A stretch of 50,177 nt of DNA from Geobacillus icigianus (GCF_000750005.1 NZ_JPYA01000010.1:1-50177), one strand, 5' to 3'. Shown: positions 21,535 through 33,771, counted from the stretch's first letter. Program-made: numbers and translations. The notes: a model not told the origin generated them from the sequence alone.

Positions 21535-22158
21535 TTACCACAACGACCGCCGATCTTTCGAAAGCGGAGGGGCGCCAAGCCGCTCCTTGCGAACGACGAA
21601 CCGTTCTGCTTCGTAAATGCTGTTGGCAATGGTTTTGGCCATGTTCATGACCAAGTGAAGGCGCGTATTTTGCAGGACAAAAAATTCCATAAATCCGCTG
21701 ACATTGACCACCCCGGCAATATGGGCGTCCCCGACGGGAAGCAGCTGTTTATTGACTCCAGCCCCGGGGCGAACCGGCCCTTTGGCAACGGTGATGGCGC
21801 CGACGCTTTTCAACCGACCAAGGCAGGCGTCCACCGCGATCATGAACGGTTCATCGTGAGTCAGTCGAATCGCCTCCACTTTTTCCTCAAGATTGACGGC
21901 GTGAATCGGCTCCTCGAGTGTTCCGTATACATGAAAGCGGGATAACGGCTTTTCTTTCAACATCGTGCCCACTAACGGTCCGAGCGAATCGCCCGTCGAT
22001 CGATCGGTGCCGATGCAAACGATGGCGACCGGCTGGACGAGCGGATCCGGAAGCAGCGCGGCGATCCGCCAAGCGATCAATGATACCGCCCCTGGCTCAT
22101 CGTAAAAAATGCGGTCTCTTTCCTCCTTGGAAGAGAAAAAAATCGATGGTATGCTCAT
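21535..22158 (-). CDS. yyaC: YyaC, DUF1256 GPR-like spore protein
   Basis: 207-residue YyaC, a DUF1256 protein with a fold related to the germination protease GPR; the B. subtilis gene is sporulation-associated and located near spo0J. Characteristic segments are VAIVCIGTDRSTGDSLGPLVG and IAVDACLGRLKSVGAITV, with GPVRPGAGVNKQLLPVGD following. The start is set at ATG 22158 (MSIPSIFFSS) because TAGGAG lies 8 nt upstream; a GTG three codons earlier is too close to that site. It is transcribed against its neighbours, alone. Confidence 0.9.
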   Translation of the reverse strand: MSIPSIFFSSKEERDRIFYDEPGAVSLIAWRIAALLPDPLVQPVAIVCIGTDRSTGDSLGPLVGTMLKEKPLSRFHVYGTLEEPIHAVNLEEKVEAIRLTHDEPFMIAVDACLGRLKSVGAITVAKGPVRPGAGVNKQLLPVGDAHIAGVVNVSGFMEFFVLQNTRLHLVMNMAKTIANSIYEAERFVVRKERLGAPPLSKDRRSLW

Positions 22159-22352
22159 TCCTTTCACTCCTACTTTCCATCCAAAAGTATTAACAGTATA
22201 CGGAAAATAAAAGAATGATATACGTTTCTTCCCCTATTTTCCCGCTCTTGTTCGCGAGTGATGCGGATGGCGAAAACATCGGGCTACCCATCGATGGCCT
22301 GTCTTGTTAAAATAAAAAGCGCAGAACGAAGAAGATCGAGGTGTTGTCAACG

Positions 22353-23252
22353 TTGAAAGCGATCGAGAAAATGGTCGATGAACTGTTGGCGTTTTTGACT
22401 GATGAAACGCTGTGGCTGGAGATAGGAAAAGGGGCGCTGAAGATCGTTTTGATTTTCCTCGTGTGCGCCGTGGCCGTGAAAGTGTTAAAAGTGGCTGTCC
22501 ATAATATGTTTCGCGTGCGGCAAAAGGCGCCGATCCGCATTTCCGAACGGAGGGAGGCGACGCTTGTTCGCCTGCTCGACAATGTCATTACGTACGTACT
22601 ATATTTTATGGCGCTCTTAATGATTTTAGATACATTTGGTGTTCCGGTGAAAGGATTGCTTGCTGGGGCCGGGGTCGTTGGATTAGCGGTCGGCTTCGGG
22701 GCGCAAAGCTTAGTCAAAGATGTCATTACCGGATTTTTCATTATTTTTGAGGATCAGTTTGCTGTCGGTGACTATGTGCGCATCGGCAACTTTGAAGGAT
22801 ACGTGGAAGAAATCGGGTTGCGGGTGACAAAAATTAAAAGCTGGACGGGAGAAGTGCACATTTTGCCCAACGGCAGCATTATCGAAGTGACGAACTTTTC
22901 GTTGCATAACAGCTTGGCTGTTGTCGACGTCAGCATTGCCTATGAAGAAGATATTGAAGAGGCGGAACAAGCGATCCGCGAGCTTCTTCCGCAGCTGCCG
23001 GAGAAATACGAAGATATGGCCGCCGCACCGGAGTTGCTCGGCGTGCAAAACGTCACCGGGGCGGAAGTGGTCCTCCGCATTACGTGCGAAACGAAGCCGA
23101 TGCGTCATGTAGCGGTGGCTCGCGCGATTCGCAAAGAAGTCAAAAAGCTTCTTGATGAACGCGGCATTGATATTCCGTATCCTCGGCTTGTGCTGCATCG
23201 CCGCGGCGGGGAGGAACAGCTGGACGCCAAGCCGCAAAAACAACAGCTGTGA
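22353..23252 (+). CDS. Small-conductance mechanosensitive channel (MscS family)
   Basis: About 299-residue MscS-type channel that opens on membrane tension to release solutes. Three N-terminal membrane helices (about 25-45, 65-90, 92-125) end with the pore helix GLAVGFGAQSLVKDVITGFF, followed by the beta domain (FEDQFAVGDYVRIGNFEGYVEEIGLRVTKI) and the cytoplasmic vestibule. The start is uncertain: TTG at 22353 has GAGGTG 9 nt upstream, while an in-frame GTG at 22341 lies inside that site. It forms a unit with the next two genes. Confidence 0.9.
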   Translation: MKAIEKMVDELLAFLTDETLWLEIGKGALKIVLIFLVCAVAVKVLKVAVHNMFRVRQKAPIRISERREATLVRLLDNVITYVLYFMALLMILDTFGVPVKGLLAGAGVVGLAVGFGAQSLVKDVITGFFIIFEDQFAVGDYVRIGNFEGYVEEIGLRVTKIKSWTGEVHILPNGSIIEVTNFSLHNSLAVVDVSIAYEEDIEEAEQAIRELLPQLPEKYEDMAAAPELLGVQNVTGAEVVLRITCETKPMRHVAVARAIRKEVKKLLDERGIDIPYPRLVLHRRGGEEQLDAKPQKQQL

Positions 23253-23270
23253 TCGCGAGGAGGTGGACAG

Positions 23271-23468
23271 ATGGAAGAAAAAGAATTTGGTCTTTATGAT
23301 ATCGTGGAAATGAAAAAACCGCATCCGTGCGGGACGAACCGATGGAAAGTGATTCGTCTAGGCGCTGACATTCGCATTAAATGTGAGGGCTGCGCTCACA
23401 GTGTGTTGCTGCCGCGGAAGGAATTTGTCCGCAAAATGAAAAAAGTGCTTGTCAAGCATGAAGAATAA
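23271..23468 (+). CDS. yyzM: DUF951-family small protein (YyzM-like)
   Basis: 65-residue DUF951 protein. It starts MEEKEFGLYDIVEMKKPHPC and has the conserved cysteines of PHPCGTNRW and IKCEGC, followed by a basic tail (RKEFVRKMKKVLVKHEE). The pattern suggests a small metal- or nucleic-acid-binding protein, but no function is established. GAGGAGGTGG precedes the ATG. It sits between the channel gene and ychF, as yyzM does in B. subtilis. Confidence 0.88.
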   Translation: MEEKEFGLYDIVEMKKPHPCGTNRWKVIRLGADIRIKCEGCAHSVLLPRKEFVRKMKKVLVKHEE

Positions 23469-23495
23469 CCGAACGGGAAAAGAGGAGTGGAATCC

Positions 23496-24596
23496 ATGGG
23501 ATTGACAGCAGGAATCGTCGGTTTGCCCAACGTCGGCAAATCGACGTTGTTTAACGCCATTACGAAAGCCGGAGCCGAGTCGGCGAACTATCCGTTTTGT
23601 ACGATTGAGCCAAACGTTGGGGTGGTTGAAGTGCCCGATGAGCGGCTTCGAGTATTAACTGACATGTTTCAGCCGAAGCGGACGGTGCCGACCGTGTTTG
23701 AATTCACGGATATTGCGGGCATTGTCAAAGGGGCAAGCAAAGGAGAAGGGCTTGGCAATAAGTTTTTGTCCCATATCCGCCAAGTCGATGCCATTTGCCA
23801 AGTCGTGCGCTGTTTCAGCGATGAAAACATTACGCACGTGGCCGGCCAAGTCGATCCGCTCGCCGATATCGAAACGATCAATTTGGAGCTTGTGTTGGCC
23901 GATTTAGAGACGGTTGACAAACGAATCGAGCGGGTCGGCAAAATCGCCAAGCAAAAAGATAAAGAGGCGGCGTTTGAGCACGGGATTTTGCTGCGATTGA
24001 AAGAAACGCTCGAAGCCGGCAAACCGGCGCGCACACTCGAATTCTCTGAGGAAGAGATGAAAGTCGTCAAGCAGCTGCACTTGTTGACGATCAAACCGAT
24101 GCTGTATGTCGCCAATGTTGGCGAGGAAGACGTCGCCGATCCTGACGGCAATCCGTTTGTCAAGGACGTGCGCGAGTTTGCGAAGCGCGACAACGCGGAA
24201 GTGATCGTCGTCTGCGCCAAAATTGAAGAGGAAATTGCCGAGTTCAGCGAGGAAGAAAAGCAGCAGTTTTTGCGGGAGCTCGGCATTGAGCAGTCCGGCC
24301 TTGACCAGCTGATTCGCGCTTCTTACAGTTTGCTTGGGCTGGCGACGTTTTTCACTGCCGGTGAACAGGAAGTGCGGGCGTGGACGTTTCGAAAAGGGAT
24401 GAAAGCGCCGCAATGCGCGGGCATCATCCATTCCGATTTTGAGCGCGGCTTCATCCGCGCCGAGACGGTTTCATACGATGACTTAGTCGCTGCCGGTTCC
24501 ATGGCGGCAGCGCGCGAGGCGGGCAAGGTGCGGCTTGAAGGAAAAGACTATGAAGTGCAAGACGGCGACATTATTCATTTCCGATTCAACGTCTAG
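23496..24596 (+). CDS. ychF: Redox-regulated ATPase YchF (EngD/YyaF)
   Basis: 366-residue Obg-family P-loop NTPase that, unlike its relatives, prefers ATP; linked to ribosomes and oxidative stress. G1 is GLPNVGKSTLF, G3 DIAGIVKGASKGEGLGNKFL, and the G4 position reads NVGEED instead of NKxD, the known basis of ATP specificity. A helical domain and a C-terminal TGS domain (KGMKAPQCAGIIHSDFERGFIRAE) follow. The start at ATG 23496 has AGAGGAG 8 nt upstream. The TAG stop codon coincides with the terminus of repeat copy E. Confidence 0.97.
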   Translation: MGLTAGIVGLPNVGKSTLFNAITKAGAESANYPFCTIEPNVGVVEVPDERLRVLTDMFQPKRTVPTVFEFTDIAGIVKGASKGEGLGNKFLSHIRQVDAICQVVRCFSDENITHVAGQVDPLADIETINLELVLADLETVDKRIERVGKIAKQKDKEAAFEHGILLRLKETLEAGKPARTLEFSEEEMKVVKQLHLLTIKPMLYVANVGEEDVADPDGNPFVKDVREFAKRDNAEVIVVCAKIEEEIAEFSEEEKQQFLRELGIEQSGLDQLIRASYSLLGLATFFTAGEQEVRAWTFRKGMKAPQCAGIIHSDFERGFIRAETVSYDDLVAAGSMAAAREAGKVRLEGKDYEVQDGDIIHFRFNV

Positions 24597-24728
24597 GAGG
24601 TCGGTGATTTACTCACGCAACCGCTTCTCAGAATCATTTTTCAAATAGAAAAACTAGTTGCATTAGCTTCTATGTTCACACGTTCCATCATCGGATCAAG
24701 GCAAACAGCGGTTTTTCACCATCCTTCT
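24595..24728 (+). repeat. Dispersed ~135-bp repeat, copy E (subtype 3)
   Basis: It begins AGGAGGTCGGTGATTTACTC within one base of the ychF stop codon and ends AGCGGTTTTTCACCATCCT. The body matches copy D (CGCAACCGCTTCTCAGAATC, CTTCTATGTTCACACGTTCC, ATCAAGGCAAACAGCG). Confidence 0.88.
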
Positions 24729-24864
24729 AGGAGGCTGATGAAAAACGGTCGTTTCTCTTGAGCAATGGGGGAATGTTTGAAAGGCGCTCCTGATGCGACA
24801 AGGCTTATCCATTTGAGAAACGGGTTTGATCAGCGGCTTGCCCCCTTAAATCACCGGCCTTCTA
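24729..24864 (-). repeat. Dispersed ~135-bp repeat, copy F (subtype 2, inverted)
   Basis: Immediately after copy E, in reverse orientation. Read on the minus strand it runs GAAGGCCGGTGATTTAAGGG ... AAGCCGCTGATCAAACCCGT ... GACCGTTTTTCATCAGCCT and is nearly identical to copy C. Copies E and F therefore face each other and share the AGGAGG boundary. Confidence 0.88.
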
Positions 24865-24956
24865 GCGTTTCGCATTCCCCCGAAAGAAGCAAGGCCGCTA
24901 GTTCAACCAAAATGAGGATGGCAAATGTTTGTGCCGCGCAAATGCGGCAAACTACC

Positions 24957-24985
24957 TTGCTTATCGTTATCCATCATGGTATAAT
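24957..24985 (+). promoter_or_regulatory. rpsF operon promoter
   Basis: TTGCTT (24957-24962), a 17-nt spacer and TATAAT (24980-24985), 77 bp before the rpsF start. It lies just beyond the two repeats that separate ychF from rpsF. Confidence 0.8.
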
Positions 24986-25010
24986 CAATAAATGTGAGTA
25001 ATGTTCATTG

Positions 25011-25036
25011 CTCCTTGCCCTTCAGCGGAAGGGCCG
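25011..25036 (+). promoter_or_regulatory. rpsF leader hairpin, candidate S6:S18 autoregulatory site
   Basis: In the rpsF 5' leader a perfect GCCCTTC/GAAGGGC stem (25017-25023, 25028-25034) with an AGCG loop is followed at once by CCG. The known S6:S18 leader upstream of rpsF uses a hairpin with a conserved CCG element that mimics the 16S binding site of the S6-S18 pair. The match is by eye, and the rpsF-ssbA-rpsR gene order fits this control. Confidence 0.6.
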
Positions 25037-25061
25037 TTCAGACCAAAAGGAGGTGACGAGC

Positions 25062-25349
25062 GTGAGAAAATACGAAATTATGTACATCATCCGCCCGAAC
25101 ATGGACGATGAGGCGAGACAAGCTCTCGTGGAACGGTTCAACAACGTGTTGAAAGAAAACGGCGCGGAGATTACAAAGGTGACGGATTGGGGTAAGCGTC
25201 GCTTAGCTTACGAAATTCAAAAATACCGCGATGGCTATTACATGATCATCAACGTCACAGCGGAGCCGAAAGCGGTGCAGGAATTTGACCGTTTAGCGCG
25301 CATCAGCGAAGACATTATCCGTCATATCGTCGTCAAGGAAGACGAATAA
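25062..25349 (+). CDS. rpsF: 30S ribosomal protein S6
   Basis: 95-residue S6, a small-subunit protein that binds 16S rRNA with S18. The pattern [17 protein letters not shown] and [20 protein letters not shown] is typical. The GTG start at 25062 follows AAAGGAGGTG, and this gives the normal family length. First gene of rpsF-ssbA-rpsR. Confidence 0.97.
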   Translation: MRKYEIMYIIRPNMDDEARQALVERFNNVLKENGAEITKVTDWGKRRLAYEIQKYRDGYYMIINVTAEPKAVQEFDRLARISEDIIRHIVVKEDE

Positions 25350-25378
25350 TTTTTTCTTTATGGCAAGAGGTGGTTCTG

Positions 25379-25873
25379 ATGATTAACCGCGTCATTTTAG
25401 TCGGCAGGTTAACGAAAGATCCGGAGTTGCGCTACACTCCAAGCGGAGTGGCTGTTGCCACGTTCACGCTTGCCGTCAACCGGCCGTTTACAAACCAGCA
25501 AGGCGAACGGGAAACGGATTTTATTCAATGCGTCGTTTGGCGCCGCCAAGCGGAAAATGTGGCGAATTTCCTCAAAAAGGGGAGTTTGGCTGGAGTCGAT
25601 GGCCGGCTGCAGACCCGCAGCTACGAAAATCAAGAAGGCCGGCGCGTCTATGTCACGGAAGTGGTGGCTGACAGCGTCCAATTTTTAGAGCCCAAAGGTG
25701 TGAGCGAGCAGCGAGGGGCAGCAGCAGGCGGCTACTATGGGGATCCATTCCCATTCGGACAAGATCAGAACCACCGATATCCGAACGACAAACAGGCGGG
25801 CCGCATCGATGAAGATCCTTTCGCCGATGACGGTCAGCCGATCGATATTTCCGATGACGATTTGCCGTTTTAA
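25379..25873 (+). CDS. ssbA: Single-stranded DNA-binding protein SsbA
   Basis: 164-residue SSB with an N-terminal OB fold ([22 protein letters not shown] ... 1-105), a Gly/Gln/Asp-rich linker and the acidic tip ISDDDLPF that docks replication and repair partners. The ATG at 25379 has GAGGTGG close upstream; an upstream GTG is part of that site. It is co-transcribed with rpsF. Normally rpsR follows within tens of bases, but here about 340 bp of inserted sequence intervene. Confidence 0.97.
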   Translation: MINRVILVGRLTKDPELRYTPSGVAVATFTLAVNRPFTNQQGERETDFIQCVVWRRQAENVANFLKKGSLAGVDGRLQTRSYENQEGRRVYVTEVVADSVQFLEPKGVSEQRGAAAGGYYGDPFPFGQDQNHRYPNDKQAGRIDEDPFADDGQPIDISDDDLPF

Positions 25874-26112
25874 CGTTATTTCTGACAGAAGTCTTCCACC
25901 TCAAGGAATGTGCACAGGGCAAAGCCTAATGAGTAAGTGGAAGAGGGATGTCGGCGATCGCCGACGGATGTGGTCATCGATTGTTTGAACGGATGCCTTC
26001 GGAGCGAAGGAAGGCGTAAAGGGGACTTGGGTGTGGCTTAGTTTGGCGAACACCGCCCAAGTCGTTGGAAGCCTCCACCTCTAAGCGAAGCGTAGGTGGC
26101 GGGCAGTTCATC
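25874..26112 (+). mobile_element. Putative IS200/IS605-type remnant without transposase
   Basis: Non-coding, structured insertion between ssbA and rpsR. The left part has a TCTTCCAC/GTGGAAGA stem (25892-25899, 25937-25944) and a perfect 16-bp palindrome GTCGGCGATCGCCGAC (25950-25965). The right part has a hairpin CCTCCACCT/AGGTGGCGG (26072-26080, 26094-26102, one mismatch) preceded by GTTGGAAG and followed by GGGCAGTTCAT. That right end resembles the right ends (omegaRNA 3' hairpin) of IS1341/IS605-type elements as I know them. No transposase or TnpB frame is present. Family identity is inference; an unrelated structured RNA is the alternative. Confidence 0.45.
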
Positions 26113-26210
26113 GTCTGAAAACACCGTCCTCCGCTCGAAAAATGGGGAGAGCGCTGATCCCATGGGCGGGCGGCGGTCCGGAAAGCGAAGAAAGAAAGGA
26201 GGAAACAAAA

Positions 26211-26447
26211 ATGGCAGGACGGAAAGGCGGACGCGGCAAACGCCGCAAAGTATGCTACTTCACGGCGAATAACATTACGCATATCGACTACAAAGATGTC
26301 GATTTGCTGAAAAAATTCATCTCTGAACGCGGAAAAATTTTGCCGCGCCGCGTAACGGGAACGAGCGCAAAATATCAACGCAAACTGACGGTAGCGATCA
26401 AGCGCGCGCGTCAAATGGCGCTCTTGCCGTACGTTGCGGATGAATGA
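26211..26447 (+). CDS. rpsR: 30S ribosomal protein S18
   Basis: 78-residue S18, the partner of S6 in the small-subunit platform. It starts [17 protein letters not shown] and contains [21 protein letters not shown] and the basic C-terminal part of the family. ATG 26211 has AAAGGAGG 7 nt upstream. A strong terminator follows, so rpsR closes the operon. If S6-S18 feedback works on the leader, the insertion upstream would have to be transcribed through. Confidence 0.97.
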   Translation: MAGRKGGRGKRRKVCYFTANNITHIDYKDVDLLKKFISERGKILPRRVTGTSAKYQRKLTVAIKRARQMALLPYVADE

Positions 26448-26458
26448 GCCGGAAAAGG

Positions 26459-26487
26459 GCAGTAAGGGGAACCTTACTGCTTTTTTT
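26459..26487 (+). terminator. rpsR terminator
   Basis: Perfect 9-bp stem GCAGTAAGG/CCTTACTGC with a GGAA tetraloop, followed by seven T residues, 12 bp after the rpsR stop codon. Confidence 0.95.
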
Positions 26488-26515
26488 ATATCTGGTCAAG
26501 AAAGGGGAACATTCC

Positions 26516-27442
26516 TTGCGAAACACGCATGTTCTCACCGAGGCGGCGATCGAGCTTGCGCTGTTTGCCGTTTTGTTTTTGTTTGCGCTGTACGTGCCGG
26601 TCGTCGGGATCGTTGCTACTCTGTTTTTGGCGCTTCCGTTTATGGTGTTCACGATGCGCCACGGATGGATTCCTGCTATGTTGCTGCTGGCGGCGGCCCT
26701 TGTCGTCTCCGGTTTGATCGGTTCGCTTCTGGCGCTGCCGATGGCGTTGATGTTCGGCACGTTTGGCATCGCGGTTGGCGCGCTGCTTTCCAAACAGAGA
26801 AACCGGTACGTTGTTCTTCTTGTCGGTACGTTTGTATTTTTGCTCAATATCGTCCTTGATTACATCATCTCGATTCAGTTTTTGCACGTCGATCTGATCC
26901 AAGATACGCTTGCGCTCGTGCGTGAATCGTTTGACACCGCGATGCGTCTCATGGAAGGGATGGGGCAAGCGCCATCTTTGGAGATGCAAAGGCAGATCGA
27001 ACAAGGACTGAAGCTGATCGGCTATATGATTCCGACGCTGTTTGTCATCGCGGCGTTGGCGCTTTCGTATGTGACGATCATCGTCTCGCTGCCAGTGATG
27101 AAAAGGCTAAAGCTGCCGGTCGGTTCATGGCCGCCGTTTCGTGAGTTGACGTGGCCCAAAAGCGTGCTATGGATTTATGTTGTCGTCCTCCTTCTCTCCT
27201 TGTTTCCGCTGGAAGAAGGATCGTTTGCCTATATGGCGGTGCTAAATGTATCGTATGTGTTACACCTAGCCATGATCGTGCAAGGTTTTTCGTTTTTGTA
27301 CGCTGTTGCCTACAAAAGAGGAATCGCCAAAGGCGTGGTGGTAGCGGGGACGGTCCTTTGCTTATTCCTGCCTTTTCTACTTTATCTTGTGGCGATATTC
27401 GGTATAATTGATTTAGGATTTGATTTGCGCCGCCGCATATGA
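26516..27442 (+). CDS. yybS: YybS-like DUF2232 membrane protein
   Basis: 308-residue polytopic membrane protein of the DUF2232 family, with about eight hydrophobic segments; function unknown. It may resemble a substrate-binding component of a transporter, but I see no motif that decides this. The start is the TTG at 26516 (LRNTHVLTEAAIELALF), which has AAAGGGGA 7 nt upstream and lies beyond the rpsR terminator; an open frame from 26444 would cross that terminator. It precedes gdpP, as in B. subtilis (yybS-yybT). Confidence 0.88.
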   Translation: MRNTHVLTEAAIELALFAVLFLFALYVPVVGIVATLFLALPFMVFTMRHGWIPAMLLLAAALVVSGLIGSLLALPMALMFGTFGIAVGALLSKQRNRYVVLLVGTFVFLLNIVLDYIISIQFLHVDLIQDTLALVRESFDTAMRLMEGMGQAPSLEMQRQIEQGLKLIGYMIPTLFVIAALALSYVTIIVSLPVMKRLKLPVGSWPPFRELTWPKSVLWIYVVVLLLSLFPLEEGSFAYMAVLNVSYVLHLAMIVQGFSFLYAVAYKRGIAKGVVVAGTVLCLFLPFLLYLVAIFGIIDLGFDLRRRI

Positions 27443-27489
27443 TAATTGGATAAGGTGAGTCATTTCTTCCGAAGTAGGAGCTGACTTGA

Positions 27490-29909
<2,420 letters not shown>

Positions 29910-29926
29910 CAGCTGTTGTCGGATGC

Positions 29927-29946
29927 CCCCGCCCGCTGCGGCGGGG
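29927..29946 (+). terminator. rplI-dnaC hairpin, possible attenuator
   Basis: Stem CCCCGCC/GGCGGGG with a 6-nt loop 17 bp after rplI, followed by TTCCTTGCTT. The T-run is poor, so partial termination before dnaC is a guess. Confidence 0.5.
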
Positions 29947-30014
29947 TTCCTTGCTTCTCAGCTTTGAAGGTTTGGCGTGGAATGAAAAACACGGGGGAAA
30001 AGGTGGTGAAACCG

Positions 30015-31379
30015 ATGAGCGAACTGTTTTCCGAACGAATTCCTCCGCAAAGCATCGAAGCCGAGCAGGCTGTGCTTGGCGCCGTATTTTTGGATCCTAC
30101 CGCGCTGACGCTCGCCTCCGAACGATTGATTCCCGAAGATTTTTATCGTGTGGCACACCAAAAAATTTTTCATGCCATGCTCCGGGTGGCCGATAAAGGC
30201 GAGCCGGTTGATTTAGTGACGGTGACGGCGGAACTCGCCGCCTCCGAGCAGCTTGAGGAAGTGGGCGGCGTTTCGTATTTAAGCGAGCTGGCGGATTCGG
30301 TGCCGACGGCGGCCAACGTCGAATATTACGCCCGCATTGTTGAAGAGAAATCGGTGCTTCGCCGCCTCATCCGCACGGCGACATCGATCGCCCAAGACGG
30401 ATACACCCGCGAAGATGAGATTGACATCCTGCTCGACGAAGCGGAACGAAAAATTATGGAAGTTTCCCAACGGAAACATTCCGGTGGTTTTAAAACGATT
30501 CGCGATATTCTCGTTCAGACCTATGACAATATTGAAATGCTCCACAATCGGAACGGGGATATCACCGGCATCCCGACGGGGTTTACCGAACTGGACCGGA
30601 TGACGTCCGGTTTTCAGCGCAGCGATTTGATTATCGTCGCTGCCCGGCCGTCAGTCGGAAAAACCGCGTTTGCCTTGAATATCGCGCAAAATGTCGCAAC
30701 GAAAACAAACGAAAACGTGGCGATTTTCAGCTTGGAAATGAGCGCCCAGCAGCTTGTGATGCGGATGCTTTGCGCCGAAGGCAACATCAACGCACAAAGC
30801 TTGCGCACGGGCAAGCTGACGCCGGAAGATTGGGGCAAATTGACGATGGCGATGGGCAGCTTATCCAATGCCGGCATTTACATCGACGATACGCCGAGCA
30901 TCCGCGTCAGCGACATTCGCGCCAAATGCCGTCGACTGAAACAAGAAAGCGGCCTTGGCATGATTGTCATTGACTATTTGCAGCTCATTCAAGGAAGCGG
31001 ACGCAATCGGGAAAACCGCCAACAGGAAGTATCGGAAATTTCCCGTTCGTTAAAGGCGCTCGCCCGTGAACTTGAGGTGCCGATCATCGCCTTGTCGCAG
31101 CTGTCGCGGAGCGTAGAGCAGCGCCAAGATAAGCGGCCGATGATGTCCGATATTCGCGAATCGGGAAGCATTGAGCAGGATGCGGATATCGTCGCCTTTT
31201 TATACCGCGACGACTACTATAACAAAGATTCAGAGCATAAAAACATCATTGAAATCATCATCGCCAAACAGCGGAACGGTCCAGTCGGAACGGTGCAGCT
31301 CGCCTTTATTAAAGAGTACAACAAATTTGTCAACTTAGAACGCCGCTTCGATGAGGCGCACATTCCGCCCGGAGCGTAA
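30015..31379 (+). CDS. dnaC: Replicative DNA helicase (DnaC of Bacillus, DnaB family)
   Basis: 454-residue hexameric helicase that unwinds the fork; Bacillus calls it DnaC, enteric bacteria DnaB. The N-terminal domain for primase binding (about 1-150) leads to the RecA-like motor with Walker A ARPSVGKTAFAL, Walker B MIVIDYLQLI and the arginine-finger region. The start at ATG 30015 (MSELFSERIPPQSIEAEQAV) matches the family N-terminus and has AAAGGTGG upstream; the longer frame from 29916 crosses a hairpin. It ends RRFDEAHIPPGA. Confidence 0.96.
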   Translation: MSELFSERIPPQSIEAEQAVLGAVFLDPTALTLASERLIPEDFYRVAHQKIFHAMLRVADKGEPVDLVTVTAELAASEQLEEVGGVSYLSELADSVPTAANVEYYARIVEEKSVLRRLIRTATSIAQDGYTREDEIDILLDEAERKIMEVSQRKHSGGFKTIRDILVQTYDNIEMLHNRNGDITGIPTGFTELDRMTSGFQRSDLIIVAARPSVGKTAFALNIAQNVATKTNENVAIFSLEMSAQQLVMRMLCAEGNINAQSLRTGKLTPEDWGKLTMAMGSLSNAGIYIDDTPSIRVSDIRAKCRRLKQESGLGMIVIDYLQLIQGSGRNRENRQQEVSEISRSLKALARELEVPIIALSQLSRSVEQRQDKRPMMSDIRESGSIEQDADIVAFLYRDDYYNKDSEHKNIIEIIIAKQRNGPVGTVQLAFIKEYNKFVNLERRFDEAHIPPGA

Positions 31380-31486
31380 CGGTGTGCAGCCGGCGGTTGC
31401 CTCTGATTCTGCCGTGCCTGCGCAACGTCGCCTTGTCGATGCCTCCAGTGAATCATTGACGAATAAAACAAGATAAGGATGTTTTG

Positions 31487-31530
31487 AATGTTCGTGTTTC
31501 ATTGACTTTGCGGCTGAAAACTGATACACT
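31487..31530 (+). promoter_or_regulatory. purA promoter with PurBox-like site
   Basis: TTGACT (31502-31507), a 17-nt spacer and TACACT (31525-31530) form a sigma-A promoter 39 bp before the purA start. Just upstream, 31487-31499 reads AAACACGAACATT on the minus strand, 11 of 13 positions of the PurR PurBox consensus (AWWWCCGAACWWT). PurR repression of purA is known in B. subtilis. Confidence 0.65.
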
Positions 31531-31532
31531 GA

Positions 31533-32855
<1,323 letters not shown>

Positions 32856-32878
32856 ACAGCGGCAGCAGACCATAGGAA

Positions 32879-32913
32879 AAACAGGCATAGATGCATGGCG
32901 TCTATGCCTGTTT
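32879..32913 (+). terminator. purA terminator
   Basis: Perfect 13-bp stem AAACAGGCATAGA/TCTATGCCTGTTT with a 9-nt loop. The A- and T-rich stem ends make it potentially active in both directions. Confidence 0.85.
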
Positions 32914-33051
32914 CGTCATTGGGCGGCAAAACGACAGCGCCAATTTCGCTCGACTCCTCAAAATGGCAGCCGGCAACGGATGATTTCATGGTCATAACAT
33001 GGTAAATTAGTAATGATAGCATTCCATCGCAAAAGGAAGGATGTGTGCGAG

Positions 33052-33765
33052 ATGGAAAAACGCATTTTAGTCGTCGACGATGAAAAACCGATTGCCGATA
33101 TTTTGCAATTTAACTTGCAAAAAGAAGGATATGAAGTCATTTGCGCCTACGACGGCGAAGAGGCGCTGCAAAAAGTCGAAGAAACGATGCCGGACTTGAT
33201 TTTATTGGATATTATGCTGCCGTTAAAAGACGGCATGGAAGTTTGTCGCGAAGTGCGGAAAAAATACGACATGCCGATTATTATGCTGACGGCGAAAGAT
33301 TCCGAGATTGATAAAGTGCTCGGGTTGGAGCTCGGCGCGGACGATTATGTGACCAAGCCGTTCAGCACACGCGAGCTCCTCGCGCGGGTGAAGGCGAACT
33401 TGCGCCGTCATGCGCAAACAGCCGCGCAAGAAGGAGAGGGAAGCGAAACGAATGAAATTGCCATCGGCCCGCTCGTCATTCGCCCGGACGCCTATGTCGT
33501 ACAGAAGCGGGGCGAAACGATCGAACTGACCCATCGCGAATTTGAGCTTCTCCACTATTTAGCCAGACACATTGGACAAGTCATGACGCGCGAACATCTG
33601 CTGCAAACGGTCTGGGGTTACGACTATTACGGCGATGTGCGCACGGTCGATGTGACGGTAAGGCGGTTGCGGGAAAAAATTGAAGACAATCCATCCCACC
33701 CGAATTGGATCGTCACCCGCCGCGGGGTCGGTTACTATTTGCGCAACCCGGAACAGGAGTCATGA
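33052..33765 (+). CDS. walR: Response regulator WalR (YycF)
   Basis: 237-residue OmpR-type regulator, essential in low-GC Gram-positives, controlling cell-wall hydrolases with WalK. Receiver domain: acidic pair in LVVDDEKP, phosphorylated Asp in [13 protein letters not shown], Thr in MLTAKD, Lys in [13 protein letters not shown]. The winged helix includes [13 protein letters not shown] and [22 protein letters not shown]. The start at ATG 33052 ([13 protein letters not shown]) fits the family; its GGAAGG is 11 nt away, a little far. It is the first gene of walRKHIJ. Confidence 0.97.
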   Translation: MEKRILVVDDEKPIADILQFNLQKEGYEVICAYDGEEALQKVEETMPDLILLDIMLPLKDGMEVCREVRKKYDMPIIMLTAKDSEIDKVLGLELGADDYVTKPFSTRELLARVKANLRRHAQTAAQEGEGSETNEIAIGPLVIRPDAYVVQKRGETIELTHREFELLHYLARHIGQVMTREHLLQTVWGYDYYGDVRTVDVTVRRLREKIEDNPSHPNWIVTRRGVGYYLRNPEQES

Positions 33766-33771
33766 ACGAAC

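Noticed and set aside
25910..25945. CACAGGGCAAAGCCTAATG resembles parts of the c-di-GMP-I riboswitch.
   Set aside because: The conserved segments are fused without the intervening stem, and the tetraloop-receptor parts are absent; a chance likeness.
26444..26515. A longer yybS reading starting right at the end of rpsR.
   Set aside because: It would run through a perfect Rho-independent terminator. The TTG at 26516 has a good ribosome-binding site.
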